This document shows, in pieces, positions 54,978-64,000 of a DNA stretch of 64,000 nucleotides (its first letter is position 1; each line of letters begins with the position of its first letter). The position numbers were made by a program, and so were the translations under genes. The DNA lies in NCBI GenBank assembly GCA_002917075.1, contig NTMA01000071.1:62001-126000 (forward strand). Reading direction: 5' to 3'. The DNA comes from Hawksworthiomyces lignivorus. Lineage: Eukaryota; Ascomycota; Sordariomycetes; Ophiostomatales; Ophiostomataceae. Under the pieces are notes generated by a model. That model was not told where the DNA came from, did not search any database, and saw nothing but the letters and a program-made list of their open reading frames with translations.

Positions 54978-56728
54978 ATGAGTACTTTCGAGACACGGTT
55001 GTTTATCAATAACGAGGTAATTTTTTTTCGTTGCCAGCTACTAGGAGGCCGTTTATCTAATAGATTGTTCTTTCCAGTTCGTGGACGCCAAGTCCAACGA
55101 GTTTCTGTCCATATATGATCCCGCAAACGGCACTCTCCTGTCTGATAAGATTCAAGCGGCAGGTGAGGAGGATGTCGACGCCGCTGTCAACGCCGCACAG
55201 CGGGCTTTCAAATCTTGGAGCAGGACAGATCCTGCTGACCGGGCGAGAGCTTTGTTGAAGTTCTCGGACCTAGTGCGGGAGAAGGCAGACGAGCTTGGCC
55301 TCCTTGAAACTCGGGCGATGGGATCTGCTATTGCGACGCAAGGCGGCGCCTACAGGATAGCCGCCGACCTGTTTGCTTACTATGCTGGTCTGGCCGATAA
55401 AATTCACGGTGAGACGTCATATCCGACGTCGCTTGGAAAATACAAGATCGTCCAGAGAGAGCCGATTGGTGTCTGTGCTGGCATTGGCGCCTGGAATGTT
55501 TCCGCAATTCTCTTCGCCTGGAAAGTCGCTGTAAGTTGTGTCATCAGCATACAATCAGCACCCACAGATCTTTATTCTCTGACTAACTGTGCTGAGGAAT
55601 AGCCTGCACTGGCTGCTGGAAACACGTTCGTTTTCAAGCCATCCGAAAAAGCTCCATTTGGTTCTCTTGCAATGGGCCAGTTGATCAAAGATTGCTTCCC
55701 CCCCGGAGTCCTCAATATCGTCAACGGTGCTGGGAAGACTGGCCAACTACTGGCCTCACACATGGAGATCCGTCAAATTGCCTTTACTGGAAGCACAGCA
55801 ACTGGGCGCAAGATCCAAGAATACGCTGCGAGAAGCAACTTGAAGCGTGTCTCTCTGGAGCTGGGCGGCAAATCTCCGTCTGTCATCTTCGAGGACGCCG
55901 ATATGGAGAATGCCGTCTCACGGTAAGGCCAATGTGCTTTAAGGTTAGCAAAATTACGCAACTGACTCAAAGACTAGGTCTGTGGAGGGCATCCTCAACA
56001 ATACTGGTCAAATTTGCGCGGTATGTTTTCCACCTTGTCTTCATAAAATGTCTTCACGTCTAACCAAGGATGATAATAGATGGCATCTCGCATCTTTGTC
56101 CAGGAAAGCATCGCCGACAAGTACATTAGTCTCTTAAAAGCAGCTTTTGAGGAGGTAAGCAAGAGTGGCGCCATCGGCGACCCTACGAATAGCAACACCA
56201 AAGCTGGTCCGCTTGCAGACAAGACCCAATTCCAGCGCGTTCTGGAGTACCTGGAGGTCGGAAAGAAGGACGGAGAATTGGTGACAGGGGGTGGCCAGCG
56301 GGGCAATGCTGGCCTGTATGTTGAGCCCACTGTCTTTAAGAACGTTTCCAAGGATTCTCGGATTGTGCGTGAAGAGGTTTTTGGACCAGTGGTTACCGTG
56401 CAGACCTTTCAAACAGAAGAGGAAGCCATAAAGATGGCAAATGATACCATATTTGGACTATCTGGTAAGTGGCATTTCGCAAACACGCTCGATGAATCAC
56501 GCTTGTTTTTCTAACAAAATTATGAAAGCCTGCGTCTACACTAGCAACATCAACCGAGCACTCCGCGTGACCAGGGAGATCGAGGCCGGCACCGTTGTCG
56601 TTAATGATTTCTTCTTGGCCACCGCTGATGCTCCATTTGGCGGTGTAAAGCAATCTGGTTACGGAAGAGAAGGTGGCTTGGCTGGTCTTGATGAATATCT
56701 ACAAACGAAGATGATCCAAATCAGGTGA
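54978..56728 (+). CDS. NAD(P)-dependent aldehyde dehydrogenase
   Basis: Six exons, 54978-55016, 55078-55530, 55603-55922, 55978-56020, 56080-56464 and 56529-56728, give 479 residues, normal for the superfamily. It oxidises an aldehyde to the acid. Visible sites are the oxyanion Asn in GAWN, NAD-binding FKPSEKAP and FTGSTATGRKI, the general base Glu in LELGGKSPSVIF, the catalytic Cys in NNTGQICAMASR (brought together by intron 4) and EEVFGPVV. The 43-nt exon 4 encodes the catalytic loop alone. An upstream in-frame ATG at 54960 would add MSIVAK; I prefer 54978 because MSTFETRLFINNEFV matches the usual ALDH start. The substrate is not set by sequence. Neighbours suggest an intermediate made by an alcohol dehydrogenase or from a sugar acid. 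Confidence 0.94.
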
Positions 56729-57112
56729 GACTATTCCTTTTTCTCTTATTTTAACAGAGAGCCTCTTGCTAACAGTTTTTTACACACAAGCCTCCCTACC
56801 CTCCATAATTAATACACCAGACACCGCATGTCTCTCAATTTACCGACGGAAGACAGAAGAGGAAACCAAACACCATTTAGGAAAATGACACACTGATGAT
56901 GTTATCGTCACCAAAAGACATGAAAATAAATATAAGAATTAATGCTCCTTAACTTTTGTGAATCCTTATCAGAACTCCTAAAATGAGATGCAATATTGAG
57001 AACGCCTACATATCTCTTCTAATAATAGAAGCTGAATTCAGACAGATCGTCCATCATAATACACAATTTTTCAGTAGAAACAAAGGAAGAGAAGTCTGTA
57101 ATATAAGGCTCA
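56729..57112. other. Convergent intergenic region
   Basis: AT-rich 3' flanks. Nothing seen. Confidence 0.45.
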
Positions 57113-59495
57113 TCAAGGCTCTTCGTCACAAACTCCCCAGAAATCTTCGAGATCTTTCACTCGCCACGAAGTTGCCCAGCCCGTCTGCTCTTCGAGGTGC
57201 TTGAGGGTAGCAGAGATGGCCTGGTGCTCGGAGTGGTGGGACATAAGCCGCCCAGCAATCCAGATGAACTGCACGCCGTTGATGCGCGCCCCGTGGTCGC
57301 CGTTCGACTGGGCAATGCCGCAGATCTGCCGGGCGTGCCACAGCATGGACTTGTGAGACTTGGGGAGGACGATCTCTTTGGGCTTGTCCCGGAGCAGTAG
57401 GATCATGGACGCGTGGTACATCTGGTTGCTGCTAACGCCGGCGGAGGTGCTGAATAGGATGGTGCTAAAGGCCGAGTGCGACTGCTTGTTGGACGGCGGG
57501 ACGGCTAGCAGGGCCCGCAGGTCGCCGGGCCGGTCGCTATACCAGCTCTCGTGCAGGTCGTACATAGCCTTCCAGCGCGAGACAAAGGTGGCGTAGGCGC
57601 TGCGGTCGGGCACGGGGCCGGACCAGCGCATGGCCGACAGGATATTGAGCACGCCGGTGTAGAGGAAGACCATGTAGTTGGCGTAGCTGTCGCTGCCCGG
57701 CTTGTGCTTGAATTGGTGGACGGCGGCGGCCATGGAGTCGGCCGAGATGAACCAGCGGTTCGTCGGCAGCGTGGTGACGGTGTCGTCGATGCACGCGCGG
57801 CAGACGTCCATGCGCACAAAGGTCCAGAAGAGCGCCTCGCGCACGCCGCCCACGACGCCGTTGATGCCGGCCGCCTCGAGCAAGATGGCGCAGCCGTCCA
57901 GGTGCTGGCCCCACGGGCCCGGCAGCGCGCACATGTTCTCGAGCACGCACAGCAGCACGCACGCTGCCACGACCTCGGTAGACAGCGTCGGCAGCTGCAC
58001 CTTCATGAGCCGGATGGCCTCCTGGTACAGCAGCAGGCTCTCAGTGTGCGGCTGCACGGGCCGCTTGCGCTCCAGCTGCCGCGCCGAGAGCGCCAGCAGA
58101 GCGTACTGCAGGCACTCGACGCGCTGCGCCATAACCGCCACCGAAGTGCGCCAGTGGTTGTTGTTGTCAAAGATGTCCAGCCACGGGCAGATCTCGTCCA
58201 GGTAGTTCCGCCAGAGCTCTACGTAGCGCTCTTCTGTTATGGGCAAGTTTGCGATCCAGCCCGGGCTGCCGAGAGTCGTCCGAGGGGAGGTGTCCGGTCC
58301 AGTAGCCAGGCCCGTAGTCGTCTGCCGGGGGCTCGTTTCTAATGTGCCAGTAAACGCCTCCGGTGTCGCTTGGTGTATCAGAGCCATATTTCTCGCAGTC
58401 TGCACCATGTGGTCGTGCAGATGGGAGTGCAGCTTTTTGTAAGCAGCATCGTGATAACTAGCCTCACGAAGATCGAGAGATCCGCCATCTGATGATCCAG
58501 AAGCTGCAGGCGGAACAACCCGCATTGTGCTGTTTGGGTTTCCTGGCGTTGCAACATGTTCAGGCATGGAATTGTCGGCCAGGATATCTAAGTTGAAAGG
58601 GTTGGAAGCCAGATAATCCAGGACCGTGAGATCGAGAGACGCACGGCTGGCGCGGCTGTCCCCGTCGGAAAGAGATCCCGGAGTGGTCACACTCCCCGCC
58701 CACCTTGGAAAGCCACTTTGTCTAGTCACGGTGCGCAAGAATGACGAGTCTTCTTGCTCATGGTGCTCATGATTGTCCGGAACCAGATGGCTCTGCTGCG
58801 CCACAGGAGACTCAAACTCGACGGAAACGTATGGTTCGTCACATCGTTCTGCACTCTGTCTTTGTCTCGCTTCGACATGAGCGTCGGTAGACGACTGCTG
58901 CTTGGTCAACTGAAATTTTCCTAAAGGCTGACCTTGGTCAGGTCTCAGCGAAAGCTCATGTTCTTCTCCAGGCGAAGGTGAATCTTCCGCAGTTTCTTCT
59001 TCAAGTTCTGAATGAGCTTCTTCTGCCCTCACTTCTACATCATTGAAATCGGTGATCGGTTCCATCTGAGTAAAATGCCGCCGTGTCCTCTTTGCGCCCT
59101 CTGGGCCAAATGTTGTGTCCACTATCTAGTGGACAAAGTATGTCAATTGGGTTACCCCATACATTATCGATATTCAGACGATGGACATACCTTTAAATCT
59201 GTCGGAAATGATGCCCTCCGGGGACAAGATTGTAGCATGGAAGGATGTCGTGCGTCAACACCGGTAACACGAAAGGCAAAGTCGGGTTGCCACTGGCAGT
59301 TGTCGCTGTGTCTCTGGCATCTTATGCAAGATGGTCTCCTTTCATCACCTTTCAAGGTGCAGTGTCAGAAAGCAGGAATTGTGTCAGAGAAGACTAACAC
59401 TCACATTTCTTTCGCCGCTTGCGACAATTTAAGCACCCTGACCGGCTTCGCGCAGTTGAGTTGGTCGGATGGGTTCTACGAAGAGGCGATGGCAT
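57113..59495 (-). CDS. Zn2Cys6 transcription factor
   Basis: Three exons, 59495-59405, 59348-59191 and 59125-57113, encode 753 residues. The zinc cluster spans residues ~22-49: GCLNCRKRRKKCDERR, then SCIRCQRHSDNCQW, with the six cysteines of the family; intron 1 falls inside the third Cys codon and splicing rebuilds it. A ~200-residue acidic/Ser-rich linker follows (FNDVEVRAEEAHSELEEETA), then the fungal-specific TF region from about ERYVELWRNYLDEICPWLDI to the C-terminus. The region 57500-58130 is distinctly GC-rich. It is a nuclear DNA-binding regulator, likely of a CGG-type site. It lies next to the ALDH/transporter/dehydratase block and is a candidate regulator of it, by position only. 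Confidence 0.92.
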
Positions 59496-59828
59496 GGTGG
59501 GCTGCTATGGCGACACTGTTGTAGTTTTTCCTGGACAAAAGGCTGAAGATAGTCAACGAATGATACTATGAAAACTGAAGAGTTGAAACGAGGAGAAAGG
59601 GTAATAGTGAAATTGCTGAAACTTCGTAGCAGCAACATTCGTTTTCTTTTCTTGCGAGAAGTACTTAGACTGATGGCAGTGCTGGGAACATGGGGAAGTG
59701 CGGGGAAATCTGGAGACATTTCTCAAGACCTGGGAGGCCAGGCCAGCGACGGGAAGATGTATCCACTAGCCTCGCAATAGAGCGCAGCCAAAAGCCGCTT
59801 ACCTAGGTAATTTCTCCAATATCGAATG
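59496..59828. other. Upstream region of the transcription factor and tRNA
   Basis: Promoter region; no coding signal. Confidence 0.45.
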
Positions 59829-59900
59829 GGTCCAGTGGCCAAATGGCAAGGCGCTTGGCTACGAACCAAGAGATTGCAGGTTCGATCCCTGCCTGGATCG
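59829..59900 (+). tRNA. tRNA-Arg (anticodon ACG)
   Basis: The 72-base cloverleaf is intronless. The acceptor stem GGTCCAG pairs with CTGGATC (one G-T), the anticodon stem CTTGG pairs with CCAAG around loop CTACGAA, and the T arm GCAGG/CCTGC carries TTCGATC. ACG, modified to ICG, reads CGU, CGC and CGA. CCA is not encoded, as expected in eukaryotes. Confidence 0.95.
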
Positions 59901-59928
59901 ACAAGAACAAAATACTCTGAATTCTGAA

Positions 59929-59936
59929 TTTTTTTT
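59929..59936 (+). terminator. RNA polymerase III T-run terminator
   Basis: Eight consecutive T bases 28 bp after the tRNA end, followed by more T-rich runs. Confidence 0.65.
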
Positions 59937-60034
59937 CCTTTTTAATTTTTTTTCCTTTTTTGGTTCAATTATTTAACGAGATTTCAATCTACAATTATAT
60001 TTGGCGCGTCTTTGATGTGTCTCGTCGGAATTAA

Positions 60035-60798
60035 TTAAGGTAATTTGATCACAGTTGAAATGCACGGCTGGAGAGGTTGGTAGAAGGCTTGGACCACTAT
60101 CTGATGATCGCCAGGCAAAAAGCTATAGTCATCTAAAATCCTTATAACTTCTTCGTGAAGTGGAACAAAAGTCTTTTGCCCTTCGCCATAAAGCATAGGC
60201 ATGTTGACATTGAAGATACCCACTAGACAACAGGCGATGTCTTCGGCTCTTGTTGTTGCTCTTTTTGAAGCCCACGAAATTCTTTGTGCAAAGCTAGTAT
60301 GCTCGAGATTCCCCCCTTGGAAGGCGATGTCTGGCATGCCAATAATTCCTGAAATAATAGACTGTAAGGTTGATTTTGTGCCAATCTCTTGCCACATCTT
60401 GTTGGCAAACATAGCCAGCAAAGAAATAATAAGTTCTTGAAGCGTCCAACCTAGATAAGCCGTTTGCTCTTATAAAGGTCTGAGATTCTCCTCTTAGATT
60501 CGTTGCTAATAACCTCTGGTGCTACATCAGCAAGATAAACAAAGTACGCTCCAGATTCCTGATACCAGCGGTAAATCGAGTTAGTAGTTTCAGACAGCTC
60601 AGTGTTGCTAACTTTATTGGTACAATAAGAGCCGAACCGGTCATATTCGAATCCGTGTGATTTGGCACTGGAGCATGTGCCTTTGGACTTTTCGAATTTG
60701 GTTCTACTCTTAACATGTTTGATAATATTTGCGAAGGTAACTTCATCACTTCCCCCCACGCGGGAGGATTGCATACTGCGGGATCTTGCCGCCTTCAA
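60035..60798 (-). pseudogene. Heterokaryon-incompatibility (HET) domain relic
   Basis: Two frames carry HET-family text. The upstream one (60798-60451) reads AELSE-like NTELSETTNSIYRWYQESGA and FVYLADV, then meets a stop. The downstream one (about 60465-60035), in another phase, resumes with GWTLQELI and continues through KMWQEIGTKSTLQSIISGI, SFAQRISWASKRATTRAEDI and CCLVGIFNVNMPMLYGEGQK. A frameshift near 60455 separates them. The usual YVWIDTCCIDK core is eroded to YDRFGSYCTNK. An intact HET gene would control allorecognition and cell death; this one is broken. It lies just beside the tRNA gene. Confidence 0.82.
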
Positions 60799-62589
60799 AA
60801 TACAGAAGTTAATGAAGTCTTAATATACAATAGATACATATTGGTGGCTAGACGATTAATCTGAAGATAACTTCCGTTTACATTCCTTTAAATTAAATAC
60901 AAGTTTAAAGATTGTGATTAATGAGAAAAGGATCAATAAACCATACAGTACACCAACAAACCAGGAGAGTTGCTGGAAAAAATAGCATAATTAGAAGAAA
61001 AAAAAAGGCATCATTTTTAGAATTACCCCGCCTGCATATTATCACTATGTTGTTATGGTTTATTACTCTTGCTTCCTTTTGTAGGAGTCCCCACTTTGCT
61101 CTTGAATAGGAGCTGTGGAGAGATATCGTTATAATTCGATGAGTATCGCTATGGTATGATGTCTAGTTTTGTGTGGTGATGAGAAGTTAGTCATTCTGCA
61201 CGAACTAACATCCTGCACATGTTACTGCATTCATAACACTAGAAAACTATAAATGTATTGCACATTCTACTATTAGAGCGAGCTTTTGCCCTAACTACTC
61301 CTATAGGCAACTTCTACATTCTAGTCAAATGGCTCAAACTGAACTGATTTTGACAGTGTGTACTTTGTCAAAAGTTATTGTGGTTGGAACATGTGGTCAC
61401 TCGAGAGCTCGTTGCGAGTTGGCGACAGAGCAGATCACTGACAACTGTGGCCCAAATCTTCCAAGATATAGATCTCCTCTGGATGTAAGCTGAATTGGTA
61501 TAGAAGAGCCAACTCCTTTTCTCTCTCTACGAGTCTCATGCTACCGATGCCGGCCAACCAAAATCTCTGAGTACCAGAACGAAGGTACTCAGGGCCTTGA
61601 CCTGTGTAGCCAACATGCAGAGAAGGAGATCTTCGGAAAGTTAAATTAGCTGCCGCATCCTGTCATCGGTCCGAATCTGGATGCCTGGTCTTGTTGGTGG
61701 CTACCCGTGCTTTTTGGGCCTAGCATTTTTACCGACGATGCTCTTCTGTCAGCTTTGCTGCAAGCAAAAACGGTCTCGGCTCTGTCATAGATCTTCTATC
61801 AAGATCCTGTCCTAAAACCAAGTTCGAGACACTCGTGTTTAGGTTCCTCCCGCAGCGTAGGTTTGAGTTCAGTGCTCTTGCATGTCGTATTTTTGCAAGT
61901 CCATGTCATATCGTCGTACACATGGGCACATGTAAATTGATTGTGCCGTAGCACATCTGGTGATTCAGACACGCCTAGTGGGTAGAAAGCGGGTTTATCA
62001 AAGGATCTAGAAAGCAAATGGAATAGTCGCCCGTTCACCCGATCTACATTTCGCACCAGTAGTGTGTTAGTGAAGTCGTGCTTCGTCCATCCCTTTGCTT
62101 CCCCGCGTTTCTTGGATCGGATCCGCAACTTTCCCCAATGTCTCAAAACGAAGGATGCCTCGGTTTGGCATCGTCATGTTTCTTTTTTCTTCTCTTCACC
62201 AATGATACTGTCGATAGGAACCGCAAATATTAAATTCGCAATCCTAGGACGCCCAGCCTTCTGCACCCCCCGCGGAACCGACGAAACAGCTGATCCCCCC
62301 GCGTTTGTTCTCCACAGTTTCTAGGTAACGCCGATAAACGAGGTCTCTCATGATTGTGCGTATGTTGTAGCACTGGCATTGGCGTGACAGTCGGCGTGAG
62401 TAATGACTTGGTCACAGAAGAATTGACCCGGAGAGGGGAACAACGTTACTGTGGCGCTGGTTTTCCTATATATGAGAGAGCGTCCCAGTGACGTTGTTTT
62501 CTTCCGTCCACGATGTCTTGTATCATACATCTTGAATTTCTCTAGCCTGTCATTCCTCTTCTCGCAACATCACACCACTGTTGTCGACC
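60799..62589. other. Intergenic region, 1.8 kb
   Basis: No supported gene. The frame at 61799-62146 (minus strand) lacks motifs. Contains an inverted repeat, arms CTGAGTACC (61567-61575) and GGTACTCAG (61584-61592). Confidence 0.45.
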
Positions 62590-63766
62590 ATGGCCACAGC
62601 CACCATCACGATCCCTGCGCAGCAGCGCGCTGCCGTCAAGGAAGGCACTGGCCACGCTTCGCGGGCGCCCGTCAAGACCGTCGCCGTGCCGACGCCGGGC
62701 CCCGGCGAGATCCTCGTCCAGATCACCTGGACCGGCCTGTGCGCCAGCGACAAGTCTCTGCTGCACGATGAGTGGGGCTCGCTGGGCGTGGCCATGCAGG
62801 ACAAGGCGCACGGCATCGCGGGCCACGAGGGCGTGGGCCGCGTGGTGGCGCTGGGCGCCGGTGTGGCGGAAACGGGCGCGTGGAAGCTGGGCGACCGCGC
62901 CGGCATCAAGTGGATCACAGACGTCTGCGGCACCTGCCATTACTGCAAGCAGGTGTACCAGGGCGGCGAGGTGCTGTGCCTGCACCAGACCAACTCGGGC
63001 TTCAGCACCGCCGGCACCTTCCAGGAGTACTGCGTGACCGCCGCGCGCTACGCCACGCACATCCCCGACGGCGTCGCCGACGAGGAGGCCGGGCCCATCA
63101 TGTGCGGCGGCGTCACCGCCTACAACGCCTGCAAGCGCACCAAGGCGCGGCCCGGCCAGTGGGTCGTCGTGCTCGGCGCCGGCGGCGGCCTCGGCCACCT
63201 GGGTGTCCAGTACGCCAAGGCCCTCGGCCTGCGCGTCATCGCCGTCGACGGCGGCGCCGCCAAGCGCGAGCTCTGCCTGCGCCTCGGCGCCGAGCACTAC
63301 CTCGACTTTGCTGAGACTCCAGACATGGCTGCCGCTGTCACAGGACTCACCAACGGCCTCGGCGCTCATGCCGTCATCGTCTTCGCCGCTGTCGCTGCCG
63401 GCTATGCCGTCGCTCCCTCTTTACTACGCAGCGGCGGTACCGTCGTCGCCATCGGTCTGCCGGGCGACCCAACCGTGCTAGCCGGCGCTCCACCCCTCAT
63501 GCTGGCCCTCAAGGTATGGACAATGTCTCTCATCTTTTTTTTTTTTTGTTTGGGTGATAAACAGCTGACACCCCTCACAGCAATTGAGCATTGTCGGCAG
63601 CGTTGTAGGCACACTACAAGACGTTGATGAGGCCCTCGATTTCACAGCACGTGGTCTCGTGCACCCGATCCTAACCAAAGGCACGCTAGACGATGTCGAC
63701 AAGTTTATTGAGGCAATGTCTACAGGAAAGCTTCCTGGGAGGGCCGTGCTGAAGATTTCTGATTAA
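62590..63766 (+). CDS. Zinc-dependent alcohol dehydrogenase, second copy of the family
   Basis: Two exons, 62590-63513 and 63581-63766, give 369 residues. The catalytic zinc site is TGLCASDKS with AGHEGVGRVV; the structural zinc region CGTCHYCKQVYQGGEVLC carries four cysteines. The Rossmann motif is VLGAGGGLGHLGVQYAKALG. The final exon, QLSIVGSVVGTLQDVDEALD, aligns by eye with the final part of the 46650 gene (FKNLHVIGTLVGTMQDTAAC). It oxidises alcohols with NAD(P)+. The gene is much more GC-rich than its flanks. The intron count (one) differs from its relative (three), so the two are diverged paralogues, not a recent duplication. Confidence 0.93.
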
Positions 63767-63912
63767 TTTCATATAAATAACATGAGATTCAAACAATACA
63801 AACATAATACACAAACTAATTATATGATAAAAATACGCAAGTACAATACATTGGTCCCAGAGTAATGTCGTATGGAAATAGCACCCGGTACAAATGACTG
63901 GCTGATATAGGC

Positions 63913-64000
63913 TTAAGCAAACGCTTCTTGGATCCTCTGAATAACTGCTTTTGCATTTTCAACTTCCGAATCCACCCTGTGTCGGAACTCGGGGTCCTGT
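63913..64000 (-). CDS. 3' end of an unidentified gene running off the window
   Basis: The minus strand is open from the right edge to a TAA at 63913-63915 and reads DPEFRHRVDSEVENAKAVIQ then RIQEAFA. The helical charged text looks like a genuine C-terminus. The family is not recognised from 28 residues. Convergent with the alcohol dehydrogenase. Confidence 0.4.
   Translation of the reverse strand, partial: QDPEFRHRVDSEVENAKAVIQRIQEAFA

Noticed and set aside
57551..58342. 263-residue plus-strand frame within the transcription factor
   Set aside because: Antisense shadow of a GC-rich exon; His/Arg-rich nonsense composition.
62542..63369. 275-residue minus-strand frame opposite the second ADH
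   Set aside because: Antisense to a well-supported ADH; Ala/Gly/Val low-complexity text typical of GC-rich shadows.
1..64000. CRISPR array, bacterial operon or Shine-Dalgarno sites
   Set aside because: Spliced genes, eukaryotic tRNA without CCA and fungal families show this is nuclear fungal DNA; no spaced direct repeats of CRISPR type were seen.

Overview
This window is from a filamentous ascomycete (Pezizomycotina, probably a Sordariomycete). The evidence is short introns of about 50-110 nt with GT..AG ends and CTAAC-like branch sites, compact genes separated by AT-richer spacers, and typical fungal families: a Zn2Cys6 regulator, MFS permeases, a GMC alcohol oxidase with a peroxisomal tail, a CBM18 wall protein, a rhodopsin-domain receptor and a HET relic. 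Most gene models below were rebuilt exon by exon by joining reading frames at splice sites that restore conserved family motifs. No RNA evidence or database search was available.

Layout. 0-5 kb: the end of an unidentified gene, an NCS1 nucleobase permease broken by a one-base frameshift, and a divergent 2-oxoglutarate/Fe(II) oxygenase. Three near-identical palindromes lie between the last two. 6-12 kb: a Cys-rich single-pass surface protein, an abundant-looking secreted Ala/Thr-rich protein and a mitochondrial-type beta-carbonic anhydrase. 13-18.5 kb: an AtuA/DUF1446 protein and a peroxisomal alcohol oxidase in tandem. 21-25 kb: two wall or surface proteins (CBM18; BIM1-like). 26-31 kb: a tannase/feruloyl-esterase-like gene with an internal stop, then a flavin monooxygenase. 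33-38 kb: an MFS transporter and an amidohydrolase transcribed divergently around a perfect inverted repeat. 38-44 kb: a rhodopsin-domain receptor, a decayed ankyrin gene and a stand-alone retropepsin-like protease gene. 46-64 kb: a metabolic block with alcohol dehydrogenase, dihydroxyacid dehydratase paralogue, sugar-type MFS transporter, aldehyde dehydrogenase, Zn2Cys6 regulator, tRNA-Arg(ACG), a HET relic and a second alcohol dehydrogenase.

The 46.6-63.8 kb block is the best candidate for an undescribed pathway. It combines uptake, alcohol and aldehyde oxidation, dehydration of a dihydroxy acid and a regulator. The dehydratase shows no obvious mitochondrial presequence, and the shared transporter/aldehyde dehydrogenase promoter carries a palindrome built from two catabolite-repressor-type sites. 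Grouping these genes into one pathway is inference from neighbourhood. The window also holds an unusual number of broken genes (permease, esterase, ankyrin, HET), two of them with TGG-to-TAG changes.
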